A DNA stretch of 54,667 nt from contig NZ_JAQGEI010000038.1 of NCBI RefSeq assembly GCF_029017505.1, positions 1 through 54,667 on the forward strand. Reading direction: 5' to 3'. The translations under genes and the position numbers were made by a program. The notes under the pieces are model-generated. The model was not told the DNA's origin and made no database searches. It saw only the letters and a program-made list of their open reading frames with translations. Source of the DNA: Sedimenticola hydrogenitrophicus (GTDB lineage Bacteria > Pseudomonadota > Gammaproteobacteria > Chromatiales > Chromatiaceae). Below are positions 1-8,590 of this stretch, piece by piece. Every line of letters begins with the position of its first letter. Within the stretch, counting starts at the first letter, position 1.

Positions 1-14
1 GCCGTTCCGCAGGG

Positions 15-40
15 AGGGGGTAGCCTTCGGGCTACCTCCT
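15..40. terminator. Strong hairpin with TTCG tetraloop, possible terminator of an upstream gene
   Basis: Positions 15-25 pair with 30-40 in an 11-bp stem (one G-T wobble) closed by a TTCG tetraloop. There is no T-run after it, so it is either a weak intrinsic terminator of a gene left of the window or a repeat hairpin. Confidence 0.5.
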
Positions 41-64
41 ACCAGATTGCTTAATGGTGGCGGT

Positions 65-97
65 ATTCCTGGATTCCGGCCTGCGCCGGAATGACGA
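65..97. repeat. REP-like palindrome (GGATTCCGGC-ctgc-GCCGGAATGACG type)
   Basis: ATTCCGGC at 73-80 and GCCGGAAT at 85-92 form a perfect 8-bp stem with a four-base loop, followed by GACG. The same unit recurs at 16138-16157 and twice, in opposite orientation, at 26401-26471. The rest of 98-458 holds no gene I can support. Confidence 0.7.
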
Positions 98-458
98 AAA
101 TCCTGCAATTCGCCTTAAGTAAGTGCCATTTCGATCATGGTCGAATCTGGATGGTAATCAAAAAACCTTATAAAACACCGGTAGATAGTAATGGAATAAG
201 ATCTATTCCAACAATTGAATAACTTCATTCATCGACTATGATTAGGGTGCTCGCTCGATAGTAGCATCAGGTGCAAGGCAACCGCCCTGTTGTTTACCGG
301 CTCGCCTGTTACTCATCTGACACCCATTCGCTTCTTTCAGAGTAAGCATCTAAAGCTGTAGCCAGATTTGGCCACCGCACCCAAGTATTTGACCATGTGA
401 AGTTCAGGCCAAAAAAAGCCATCGCTGCTAGTCGCAATCGCTGGAGTTGGAGGCTGCG

Positions 459-1580
459 TTGAACTGGATAAAAGGAAAAATTACCGGTCTTTTCATGGTG
501 CTGCCTGGGCTGGCGGCATCCCCGGCCCAGGCGGATTTCGCCCTCAACATGCGCCAGGGTGTGACCCCGATCAGTCGCGAGATCTATGACCTGCACATGA
601 TCATCCTGTGGATCTGTGTGGTCATCGGTGTGGTGGTGTTCGGTGCCATGTCCTACAGCATTGTCCGGCATCGACGCTCCCGGGGCGCGGTGGCGGCAAA
701 GTTTCACGAGAGCACCCTGGTGGAGGTGATCTGGACCCTGGTGCCCAGCCTGATCCTGGTGGCGATGGCGATCCCGGCGACTCGCACCCTGATCGCAATG
801 GAGGATACCAGCGACCCCGAGCTGACCATTCAGGTCACCGGCTATCAATGGAAGTGGCACTACCGTTACCTGGACGACGAGATCAGTTTCTTCAGCGCGC
901 TGGCGACGCCGCGCGATCAGATCGAGAACCGTGCCCCCAAGGGCGAGCACTACCTACTCGAGGTGGATGAGCCGCTGGTGTTGCCGACGCGAAAAAAGAT
1001 TCGTTTTCTGCTGGGGTCCAATGATGTCATCCACGCCTGGTGGCTGCCCGATCTGGGCTGGAAGCGCGACGCCATTCCCGGTTTCATCAACGAGTCCTGG
1101 ACCTGGATAGAAGAGCCCGGCACCTACCGTGGCCAGTGTGCCGAGCTGTGCGGTCGGGATCACGGCTTTATGCCGATCGTGGTGGAGGCCAAGACCGAGG
1201 AGGAGTACCGGCAGTGGGTCGAGAGCCGGAAAGTGGCGCAACGCAGTGAACAGGCGATGGCGGAGCAGGAGTGGAGCCTGGAGCAACTGGTGGAGCGGGG
1301 CGAGGATGTCTACAACAAGACCTGCGCCGCCTGCCATCAGCCGGGGGGCGTCGGCATTCCCAATGTATTCCCGGCGCTCAAGGGCAGTCCGGTGGCGACC
1401 GGCCCGGTGGATGCGCATATCGCGATCGTGATGAAGGGAAAACAGGGTACGGCGATGCAGGCGTTCGCCGACCAGCTGTCCGACCTGGATCTTGCCGCGG
1501 TGATCAGCTATGAGCGCAATGCCTTCGGCAACGATAGCAGAGACATGGTGCAGCCGGCCCAGATAAAGTCAGCACGCTGA
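459..1580 (+). CDS. coxB: Cytochrome c oxidase subunit II with C-terminal cytochrome c domain
   Basis: Binds the CuA centre that takes electrons from cytochrome c. I chose the TTG at 459 because GGAGG at 449-453 sits five bases upstream; a TTG at 447 is the alternative. Residues 1-25 look like a signal peptide ending at a PAQA site. Two membrane helices follow at about 47-69 and 87-112. The CuA ligands are visible as C-x3-C-x3-H-x2-M (about C227, C231, H235, M238). A fused c-type haem domain carries CAACH at about 289-293, so this is a caa3/aa3-type oxidase with its own electron entry haem. It is the first gene of a seven-gene oxidase operon. Confidence 0.95.
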   Translation: MNWIKGKITGLFMVLPGLAASPAQADFALNMRQGVTPISREIYDLHMIILWICVVIGVVVFGAMSYSIVRHRRSRGAVAAKFHESTLVEVIWTLVPSLILVAMAIPATRTLIAMEDTSDPELTIQVTGYQWKWHYRYLDDEISFFSALATPRDQIENRAPKGEHYLLEVDEPLVLPTRKKIRFLLGSNDVIHAWWLPDLGWKRDAIPGFINESWTWIEEPGTYRGQCAELCGRDHGFMPIVVEAKTEEEYRQWVESRKVAQRSEQAMAEQEWSLEQLVERGEDVYNKTCAACHQPGGVGIPNVFPALKGSPVATGPVDAHIAIVMKGKQGTAMQAFADQLSDLDLAAVISYERNAFGNDSRDMVQPAQIKSAR

Positions 1581-1590
1581 GGAGAACCCC

Positions 1591-3186
1591 ATGACCGAAT
1601 CGGTACACGCACATGCAGATGAAAAACCGCCCGGTCTCTGGCGCTGGGTGGTGACCACCAACCACAAAGATATCGGCACGCTCTACCTGCTGTTTGCGCT
1701 GCTGATGTTCTTTATCGGCGGCAGCATGTCGATGGTGATCCGCACCGAGCTGTTTCAGCCGGGGCTGCAGTTTACCGATCCCCTGTTTTTTAATCAGATG
1801 ACCACCATGCACGCGCTGGTGATGATCTTCGGTGCGGTGATGCCGGCCTTTGTCGGCCTGGCCAACTGGCAGATCCCGCTGATGATCGGCGCGCCCGACA
1901 TGGCCTTCCCGCGAATGAACAACTGGAGCTTCTGGATTCTGCCGTTCGCCTTCAGCATGCTGTTGAGCACCCTGTTCATGCCAGGCGGTGCGCCCGCCGG
2001 GGGCTGGACCATGTACCCGCCGCTGGTGTTGATGACCGGTGACGCCTTCCCCTACCTGATCTTCTCGATTCATCTCATGGGCCTGTCGTCGCTGATGGGG
2101 GCGATCAATATCATCGTCACCATCCTGAATATGCGTACCCCTGAGATGAACCTGATGAAGATGCCGCTGTTTGTCTGGACCTGGCTGGTGACCGCCTTTC
2201 TGCTCATCGCCGCCATGCCGGTACTGGCGGGGGTGGTTACCATGCTGTTGACCGACCGCTATTTCGGCAGCAGTTTCTTCAACGCCGCCGGCGGCGGGGA
2301 CCCGGTGATGTTCCAGCACATCTTCTGGTTCTTCGGTCATCCCGAGGTCTACATCATGATCCTCCCCGCGTTTGGCGTGGTCTCGACCATCATCCCCACC
2401 TTCGCGCGCAAGCCCCTGTTCGGCTACGCCTCGATGGTCTATGCCACCGCCTCCATCGCCTTCCTCTCGTTCATCGTCTGGGCCCATCACATGTTCACAG
2501 TGGGCATGCCGCTGGCCGCCGAGCTGTTCTTCATGTACAGCACCATGCTGATCGCGGTGCCCACCGGGGTGAAGATCTTCAACTGGGTCTCCACCATGTG
2601 GCGCGGCTCCATGACCTTCGAGACACCGATGCTGTGGGCGATCTCTTTCGTGGTACTGTTTACTATCGGCGGATTCTCCGGGCTGATGCTGGCCATCACG
2701 CCCGCCGATTTCCAATACCAGGACACCTATTTCGTGGTCGCCCATTTCCACTACGTGCTGGTCACCGGTTCGGTGTTCGGGATCTTCGGTGCGGTCTATT
2801 ACTGGTTGCCGAAATGGACCGGGAATATGTACAACGAGCGCCTGGGTAAAATCCATTTCTGGTGCTCCATCGTGTTCTCCAATCTGCTCTATTTCCCGCA
2901 ACATTTCCTCGGCCTTGCCGGGATGCCGCGACGGGTGCCGGATTATGCCATCCAGTTCACCGACTGGAACCAGGTCTCGTCCATCGGTGGCATCGGCTTT
3001 GGACTCACTCAGCTGATCTTTGTCTATATCGTTTTCCAGGCCATACGTTCCGGCAGCAAAGCCCCGGCCCGGGTCTGGGATGGGGCGATCGGACTGGAGT
3101 GGAGCGTCCCCTCGCCGGCACCCTATCACACCTTCCAGGAGCCGCCGAAGCTGACGGAGGGTGAGTTGCAACGTGAGGGAATCTGA
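1591..3186 (+). CDS. coxA: Cytochrome c oxidase subunit I
   Basis: Catalytic subunit of the haem-copper oxygen reductase (ctaD). At 531 residues it has the usual length and 12 predicted helices. The HPEVYI segment supplies the CuB histidine and its cross-linked tyrosine, HHMF gives two further CuB histidines, and the AHFHYV segment holds the haem a and a3 ligands. The start is ATG 1591 after a GAGGAG ribosome site, 10 bases after coxB. It shows that the organism can respire oxygen, next to strictly oxygen-sensitive aromatic pathways further right. Confidence 0.98.
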   Translation: MTESVHAHADEKPPGLWRWVVTTNHKDIGTLYLLFALLMFFIGGSMSMVIRTELFQPGLQFTDPLFFNQMTTMHALVMIFGAVMPAFVGLANWQIPLMIGAPDMAFPRMNNWSFWILPFAFSMLLSTLFMPGGAPAGGWTMYPPLVLMTGDAFPYLIFSIHLMGLSSLMGAINIIVTILNMRTPEMNLMKMPLFVWTWLVTAFLLIAAMPVLAGVVTMLLTDRYFGSSFFNAAGGGDPVMFQHIFWFFGHPEVYIMILPAFGVVSTIIPTFARKPLFGYASMVYATASIAFLSFIVWAHHMFTVGMPLAAELFFMYSTMLIAVPTGVKIFNWVSTMWRGSMTFETPMLWAISFVVLFTIGGFSGLMLAITPADFQYQDTYFVVAHFHYVLVTGSVFGIFGAVYYWLPKWTGNMYNERLGKIHFWCSIVFSNLLYFPQHFLGLAGMPRRVPDYAIQFTDWNQVSSIGGIGFGLTQLIFVYIVFQAIRSGSKAPARVWDGAIGLEWSVPSPAPYHTFQEPPKLTEGELQREGI

Positions 3187-3189
3187 GTC

Positions 3190-3309
3190 GTGCAGTCGCG
3201 AATCAATGACCATCAGTCCAACCGCCGGCGCAACAATATCCTGTTGGCGTTGCTTCTGTTCCTGGCCGCACTGACATTTTTCGGTGCCATTATCCTGACC
3301 CATCTGTGA
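3190..3309 (+). CDS. 39-residue single-pass membrane protein in the cox operon
   Basis: GTG start at 3190, four bases after the coxA stop, and TGA at 3307-3309. The N-terminus is polar and basic (SNRRRNN). It is followed by one hydrophobic helix of about 20 residues (about 18-38) that ends in ILTHL. Small helices between ctaD and ctaG are common in proteobacterial oxidase operons and are annotated as small assembly proteins. That assignment rests on position and topology only. It is too short for ordinary ORF cut-offs. Confidence 0.7.
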   Translation: MQSRINDHQSNRRRNNILLALLLFLAALTFFGAIILTHL

Positions 3310-3312
3310 CCC

Positions 3313-3867
3313 ATGACGAGATCGGCCCGACAGCAGAGCAATCGGACACTGGCATTGAAGCTGGCCGGCATCACCCTGGCCATGTTCGGTTTCGGTTTTG
3401 CTTTGGTGCCGTTGTATGAGGTGTTTTGCGAGATCACCGGACTCAATGGCAAGGGGGTCAACCGGATCGTATCGGCCGCGGCGACGGCGGTCGACGACAA
3501 TCGTTGGGTGACGGTGGAATTTCTCTCCGGCAGCAACCTGGCCGGGAGCTGGGAGTTCCGTCCGAGCCAATCCAGGATGCGGGTGCAACCGGGCAGGCTC
3601 TACTCGGTGAGCTATCAGGCACGAAATCCCACGGATCAGGCGGTGACGGTGCGGGCGGTCTCCAGCATCGCGCCGGGAACCGCGGCGGGTTACATCAGCA
3701 AGCTGGAGTGTTTCTGTTTCCGGCAACAGCGTTTTGCTCCCGAAGAGCAGCGCATGATGCCGGTGCGATTTATGGTGGACAGGGCGTTGCCCCCCGAGCT
3801 GGGCACCATCAGCATCGCCTATACCCTGTTCGACAGCTTGAACCGGGAAGCCGCGCCCGGCTCGTGA
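3313..3867 (+). CDS. ctaG: Cytochrome c oxidase assembly protein CtaG/Cox11
   Basis: Copper chaperone that delivers Cu to the CuB site of subunit I from the periplasmic face. The 184-residue protein has an N-terminal anchor helix at about 16-36 and then a soluble beta-rich domain with the Cox11 copper motif CFCF. It starts four bases after the small membrane protein and precedes coxC, the normal proteobacterial order. Confidence 0.96.
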   Translation: MTRSARQQSNRTLALKLAGITLAMFGFGFALVPLYEVFCEITGLNGKGVNRIVSAAATAVDDNRWVTVEFLSGSNLAGSWEFRPSQSRMRVQPGRLYSVSYQARNPTDQAVTVRAVSSIAPGTAAGYISKLECFCFRQQRFAPEEQRMMPVRFMVDRALPPELGTISIAYTLFDSLNREAAPGS

Positions 3868-3908
3868 GGCGGGCGCGGATTTTCCAAGCCACAACGGAGC
3901 ACTTGGAC

Positions 3909-4784
3909 ATGTCTTCAGCAACCGAGAGATATTACTTGCCGCACAACAGCTATTGGCCGATCCTCGGGTCCATCGGGCTGTGCGCGCTGTTCGTAGGCTT
4001 TGCCCGCCTGCTCACCGGTGCGAACATCGGCAGTACCTTGATGATATTCGGCGGATTGATCATGGTGCTGATGCTGGTCGGCTGGTTCGGAACGGTGATC
4101 CGTGAAAGCCAGTCCGGCAGCTATAACCAGCAGGTGGGGCGATCATACCGCTGGGGCATGTGCTGGTTTATCTTCTCCGAGGTGATGTTCTTCGGGGCGT
4201 TTTTTGCCGCGCTTTTTTACGCCCGGGTGCTCTCCGTCCCCTGGCTGGGCGGCGAGGACAGCGGGATCAGCACCCACCTGTATCTCTGGCCCGATTTCAT
4301 CGCTGCCTGGCCGCTGCTGCAACTGCCCGACCCCAGTCAGTTCAGTGCGGCCAAGGCGCCCATGGAGGCCGCCGGGATTCCCGCGCTGAATACCCTGATC
4401 CTGCTCTCCAGCGCGGCCACGGTAACCTGGGCCCATTGGGGGCTCAAGGCGGAGCGGCGTCGCCAGTTGATCGTCGGGCTGATCCTGACCGTTTCGCTGG
4501 GGCTGCTGTTTCTCACGTTGCAGGCCTACGAGTACCGGCACGCCTTCACCGAACTCAATCTGGGTATCGGTTCCGGCATCTACGGTACCACCTTCATCAT
4601 GCTGACCGGGTTCCATGGTCTGCACGTAACGGTGGGGGCGATCATGCTGATGGTCGTTCTGGGGCGCAGTCTCGCCGGTCATTTCACCCCGCTCGGTCAT
4701 TTCGCCTTTGAAGCCAGCGCCTGGTACTGGCACTTTGTCGACGTGGTCTGGCTGCTCCTGTTTACCTTCGTCTACTGGTTATGA
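3909..4784 (+). CDS. coxC: Cytochrome c oxidase subunit III
   Basis: Integral membrane subunit (ctaE) that stabilises subunit I. The ATG at 3909 gives 291 residues and seven predicted helices. The reading frame is open upstream into ctaG, but that part reads as the shadow of ctaG. Family landmarks include a FHGLHV segment and a WYWHFVDVVWL segment near the C-terminus. Its stop overlaps the start of the SURF1 gene in an ATGA. Confidence 0.96.
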   Translation: MSSATERYYLPHNSYWPILGSIGLCALFVGFARLLTGANIGSTLMIFGGLIMVLMLVGWFGTVIRESQSGSYNQQVGRSYRWGMCWFIFSEVMFFGAFFAALFYARVLSVPWLGGEDSGISTHLYLWPDFIAAWPLLQLPDPSQFSAAKAPMEAAGIPALNTLILLSSAATVTWAHWGLKAERRRQLIVGLILTVSLGLLFLTLQAYEYRHAFTELNLGIGSGIYGTTFIMLTGFHGLHVTVGAIMLMVVLGRSLAGHFTPLGHFAFEASAWYWHFVDVVWLLLFTFVYWL

Positions 4785-5584
4785 GCCCGGCCCATCCCCA
4801 GCCCCATTCCCAGCGCCGTAGCGTCGCGCCGCGGTCGATCCGTGGTCTGCCGATAGCCCCGGGAGGTTACCGTTTCCGGCCGACCCGATGGATGACGCTG
4901 CTGAGCCTGGTGCTGGTTTCGCTGCTGACCTCCCTGGGTGTTTGGCAACTGCAGCGCGCGGATGCGAAGGCACGGTTGATAGCCCACTTCGAGCAGAACA
5001 GCGCCCAGCCGGTGCTGGACCTGAACGCCACCGATTTTACCGATCCACGGCTCATCAATCGGCTGGGAGAGGTTAGCGGCCAGTTCAGGGATACTCCCGT
5101 TATCCTGCTCAACAATCAACTCCTGGGGGGGCGGCTGGGATTTCACCGGTTCGCGCTGTTCCAGCTGGCGGGGTCCGACAGGCACCTGCTGGTCAACCGG
5201 GGCTGGGTCGCCGCGAGCGCCGAGGGCAAACCGCTGCTCGGCGACCCGGCTTTACGCCCGCGCGATCAGGAACTGCGGGGCATGCTGGTGGCCGCGCCGC
5301 GTCCCGGGATGCGGCTGGGGGAGTTACGCTATCGGGCCGACGCGCCGCTGCTGGAACTGCCCTATCTCGACCTTGCCTGGCTGCGCCAGGTACTGGCAGT
5401 GGATCTGCAGCCACTGGTCCTGTTGCAGGATGTGCGGATCATCGAGCAATACAGGCAGCAGCGGCAGGCCGCCTGGCTCAATCCGCAACGCCACCGGGGC
5501 TACGCGTTGATGTGGTTCTCGCTGGCGCTGGCCCTGGTAGTCATCTACCTGGTGACCAATCTGAAGCGAACCGACCCGGGTTGA
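4781..5584 (+). CDS. SURF1 family oxidase assembly protein
   Basis: Needed for haem a insertion into subunit I in homologues. The 267-residue protein has the SURF1 topology: an N-terminal helix after an RPTRWM segment (about 30-50, containing GVWQLQRA), a periplasmic domain with the NRGWV motif, and a C-terminal helix at about 240-260. It overlaps coxC by four bases, so translation is probably coupled. Confidence 0.92.
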   Translation: MSPAHPQPHSQRRSVAPRSIRGLPIAPGGYRFRPTRWMTLLSLVLVSLLTSLGVWQLQRADAKARLIAHFEQNSAQPVLDLNATDFTDPRLINRLGEVSGQFRDTPVILLNNQLLGGRLGFHRFALFQLAGSDRHLLVNRGWVAASAEGKPLLGDPALRPRDQELRGMLVAAPRPGMRLGELRYRADAPLLELPYLDLAWLRQVLAVDLQPLVLLQDVRIIEQYRQQRQAAWLNPQRHRGYALMWFSLALALVVIYLVTNLKRTDPG

Positions 5585-5656
5585 CCGGCCACGCGCGTGG
5601 CCGGAGCGAGGTCGGGATTGCCCACCGTGGAGGGTGGTCCACGGAGGAGGTTCGGT

Positions 5657-6142
5657 ATGGTGATGCATTATGAAATGCCCGATTCGCAGGGTGAGGTGTT
5701 CATTGTCCGTCCCAACAACTCTCTCAAGTGGCGGCATGCCAAGCTGTTGTTCAATGTGATTGCCGTGGTTATGCTGGGTGTCGGACTGGTGTTCTGGTCG
5801 CTGGGTGCCTGGCTGGTGTTGCCGTTTATTGTCGCGGAGCTGATCGTGCTCGCCTGCGTCTTCTACCGGACTTCGCTGAAGGTCTACTCCCGCGAGGTGA
5901 TCGCGGTCGAGCCGACGGCGATACGGGTGATACAGGGGGGCAATCATCCGGTGTTCCAGGTCAGGCCGCCGCTGGCGCGGGTCAACCTGCAGCGGGGCGA
6001 TAACCGGCTGGCGACCGCCCATCTCTACCTGCAATCGAGTGAGTCGGAAGTCGAGATAGGCGGTTGCCTGGTGGAGTCCGAGCGTGAAGCGTTGGCCAAT
6101 GATCTGTCCCGTGCCGTGGCCGCCTGCAGTTCGAAGCGCTAG
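5657..6142 (+). CDS. DUF2244 family membrane protein
   Basis: Start chosen at ATG 5657 because GGAGGAGG at 5643-5650 lies six bases upstream; the frame is open to 5597 but that part has no ribosome site. The 161-residue protein has two adjacent helices at about 30-70 and a soluble C-terminal part, the DUF2244 pattern. The family travels with oxidase genes in many proteobacteria. Its function is unknown. Confidence 0.85.
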   Translation: MVMHYEMPDSQGEVFIVRPNNSLKWRHAKLLFNVIAVVMLGVGLVFWSLGAWLVLPFIVAELIVLACVFYRTSLKVYSREVIAVEPTAIRVIQGGNHPVFQVRPPLARVNLQRGDNRLATAHLYLQSSESEVEIGGCLVESEREALANDLSRAVAACSSKR

Positions 6143-6332
6143 CCTCATCACCTGAGTTAACTGTTTCCGGCAGCGCGACCGGGCCAGCCGCGCTTGTCCA
6201 GACAACACTGGAAAATATGGGGTTGTGGTTCCAGTATAAGCTGATTCCAACAAGTTATTTTTGCAACAAACTGCCCGGCGTTAAGGTCAGTATCATCAAC
6301 GATAGGTATTTGTCAGGGCAGGGCTATACGCA

Positions 6333-7106
6333 ATGAGTAATATTATTCGCGAACGGGTCACCAGTGTGCACCACTGGAACGAAACGCTGTTCAGTTTCAA
6401 GACCAGCCGCAACGACTCTTTTCGATTCCACAACGGCCACTTCACCATGATCGGGATCGAAGTCGAGGGGCGGCCGCTGATGCGCGCCTACAGTATCGCC
6501 AGTGCGAACTACGAAGACGAGTTGGAGTTTTTCAGCATCAAGGTCCCGGATGGGCCGCTCACCTCGCGACTGCAGAAGATCCGGGCCGGGGACGAGTTGC
6601 TGCTCAGCAAGAAACCCACAGGAACCCTTATCGCCGATCACCTGCTGCCGGGCAAGCACCTCTATCTGCTCGCCACCGGCACCGGGCTGGCACCCTTTCT
6701 CAGCATCATCAAGGATCCGGATATCTACGAGCGTTATGACAAGGTAATCCTCACCCATGGGGTGCGGTATGTTTCCGAACTGGCCTACCGAAAGATGATC
6801 CTCGAGGAGTTGCCGCGGAATGAATACTTCGGCGACCTGGTTGCCAACAAGCTGATCTACTATCCCACCGTCACCCGGGAGCCGTTCCGTAACCAGGGCC
6901 GCCTGACCGACCTGATGGAGAGCGGCAAGCTGTTCGAGGACATCGGCCTGCCGGCGTTTGACCGGGAGAACGACCGCTTCATGATCTGCGGTAGCCCCAG
7001 TATGTTGCGAGATACCTGCGATATCCTCAAGGCGAGGGGATTCGAAGAGTCCCGCAATGGGGTGCTGGGGAGTTATGTCTTTGAGCGGGCGTTCGTCGAG
7101 TCCTGA
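6333..7106 (+). CDS. fpr: Ferredoxin--NADP+ reductase
   Basis: Flavoprotein exchanging electrons between ferredoxin or flavodoxin and NADP(H). The 257 residues carry the FAD-binding RAYSIAS motif (about 52-58), the nicotinamide-binding GTGLAPF loop (about 117-123), and a C-terminus of the VFERAFVE type seen in Azotobacter and Pseudomonas reductases. It stands alone about 190 bases after the oxidase operon. In this genome it could also couple NADPH to the low-potential ferredoxin used by benzoyl-CoA reductase, which is an inference. Confidence 0.93.
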   Translation: MSNIIRERVTSVHHWNETLFSFKTSRNDSFRFHNGHFTMIGIEVEGRPLMRAYSIASANYEDELEFFSIKVPDGPLTSRLQKIRAGDELLLSKKPTGTLIADHLLPGKHLYLLATGTGLAPFLSIIKDPDIYERYDKVILTHGVRYVSELAYRKMILEELPRNEYFGDLVANKLIYYPTVTREPFRNQGRLTDLMESGKLFEDIGLPAFDRENDRFMICGSPSMLRDTCDILKARGFEESRNGVLGSYVFERAFVES

Positions 7107-7124
7107 CAACGCCCGCCGTCAGGT

Positions 7125-7451
7125 TCAGCAGCGCCCCTTCTTGGCCTGCCCGGGAGGACAGAACCGGCTGGGTTCCCGGTAGCTGGGCAGTGGCTCGACC
7201 TCGATCACCCGGCGATGTTGCGCCGGCTTTTCGGGGTAGTCGCCCTGGGTATTGATCGTGGTACCGATGGCGGCCCCGGCGGCACTGCCTATGATGGCAC
7301 CTTCGCGACCCCCGATCTCCGCACCGGCGGCACCGCCCAGGGCGCCGCCAATGCCGCCACCTATGGCAGCATCCACGGTCAGATTGTCGGCATGAGCCAA
7401 GCTTGTCGCGGTGATAAGGAAAAGACAGGTCACTCCTTGTACAACGTTCAT
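7125..7451 (-). CDS. Exported glycine-zipper protein
   Basis: ATG at 7451 was chosen over upstream in-frame ATGs because it has GGAG eight bases before it and opens a clean signal peptide (about 1-22, ending SLAHA). Residues about 25-65 are a repeated Gly-zipper (GGGIGGALGGAAGAEIGG-like) followed by a basic, Pro- and Cys-containing tail. Glycine-zipper proteins of this size are usually envelope-associated. No specific function can be given. A 7-bp palindrome (TGTGTCG-TC-CGACACA, 7545-7560) lies upstream and could be an operator; the rest of 7452-7702 is empty. Confidence 0.7.
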   Translation of the reverse strand: MNVVQGVTCLFLITATSLAHADNLTVDAAIGGGIGGALGGAAGAEIGGREGAIIGSAAGAAIGTTINTQGDYPEKPAQHRRVIEVEPLPSYREPSRFCPPGQAKKGRC

Positions 7452-7702
7452 ATTCACAACTCCGGTGATGGTCATTTTTGTGCTCGGTGCAGGCGGATTT
7501 CGCATGCAAACGGGTGCAGGGTATCAGAAGGCGCGCCCGGATAGTGTGTCGTCCGACACAAACCTCGGGGCCGGTGCGCCAGGCGAACCATTGGCGACCC
7601 AGCAAAAAAATTGACCCCGGTCACCCGGCACGCTTGAGCATGAAGCTGGACAATACCGCCAGGCACACCCCTGTGCATGCCGGCGGGCAATGCCCTCTCC
7701 CA

Positions 7703-8173
7703 CTAACCGACGCTGCCCTGCACGCAGAATACCTTGCCTTTGTAGCCCTGACGGATGCGCTGGGTAATGGTTTGGCACTCTCTGCTGACATAACTGGAGG
7801 GGATGCCGTAGAAAATAAACCGCGCATCCCGTTCACCATCGGTCCCCCTGTCGAGAGCGATATAACTGGCCGGGATTTTCTCGTTCACGAACAGTTTCCT
7901 GTAACGTTCGCTGATCTCTTTTTTACAGTCTGACTTGACCTCCACCTCGCCCAGGGTTTTCAGCGTGTTTGCCCAGACCAGTGCCGCACGGGCCGTGCAG
8001 TCCGCCAACGAGTTCATTTTTCCGAAGCCGACCAGCTGCACATTTGAAGCGCGCAGGTTGATGCGGATCTCCGCATAGTAGGGGTCGGTGACCGTGGTCT
8101 GGAAGGGGGAGTGATTGTGGTAGATGTAGTAGCCTGCGGCTATCAGGGCCAACGCGATGATTATGCCTTTCAC
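7703..8173 (-). CDS. Unknown protein with N-terminal membrane anchor
   Basis: 156 residues. An N-terminal hydrophobic stretch (about 3-18) may be a signal anchor; the rest is soluble with four cysteines (in ADCTA, SDCKK, RECQT and VFCVQ contexts) that could form two disulfides outside the cytoplasm. I do not recognise the family. It stands alone, with no partner gene close by on the same strand. Confidence 0.6.
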   Translation of the reverse strand: MKGIIIALALIAAGYYIYHNHSPFQTTVTDPYYAEIRINLRASNVQLVGFGKMNSLADCTARAALVWANTLKTLGEVEVKSDCKKEISERYRKLFVNEKIPASYIALDRGTDGERDARFIFYGIPSSYVSRECQTITQRIRQGYKGKVFCVQGSVG

Positions 8174-8351
8174 GGTACGCTTCCTTGTGTTTCTGAAACC
8201 ATGTCAATGGGTAAAGGGGCGGCGATCAGTTGCCTGCGGATGCCGTCGGGCCGACCTCGCCCCATGCCGAGTTGAACAGTTGTAGCGTCACAACGATCCC
8301 GAATATATCAGACTTATCTTCCTTTATCGACGGCTGTTGTGAAGATTATTC

Positions 8352-8458
8352 GTAACTACCCACCTGGTCTGCAGTGATTGGCCTGGCTTGTTGGCCGATC
8401 TTGATCCAGCCATCGTGTGAGGCCTGCAAGGCAGGTCAATCACCCCGTGGGTAGTTAC
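8352..8458. mobile_element. MITE-like palindromic element, family A copy 1 (short form)
   Basis: Perfect 12-bp terminal inverted repeats: GTAACTACCCAC at 8352-8363 and GTGGGTAGTTAC at 8447-8458. The interior is also largely palindromic (GTGATTGGCCTG near the left end matches the reverse of CAGGTCAATCAC near the right). Read on the minus strand, it matches the outer parts of the 260-bp copy at 49924-50183 with the central part missing, so it looks like an internal-deletion derivative. It lies between the unknown gene ending at 8173 and the patatin gene. Confidence 0.8.
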
Positions 8459-8590
8459 GCTTATTCTTCTTTAGTCCTGGTATACCGGCCAGGCGCGGCA
8501 GAATCGAAAAAAGTCATTTGACCTTCTATCGCGGGGCGGTTAGTTTGGGGGCATGCACGATGCTGCAGTGCAACATCGGGAGATAAGGTC

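Noticed and set aside
1504-3921. 805-residue open frame antisense to coxA and ctaG
   Set aside because: His- and Gly-rich translation typical of a shadow in GC-rich DNA; the sense genes are unmistakable.
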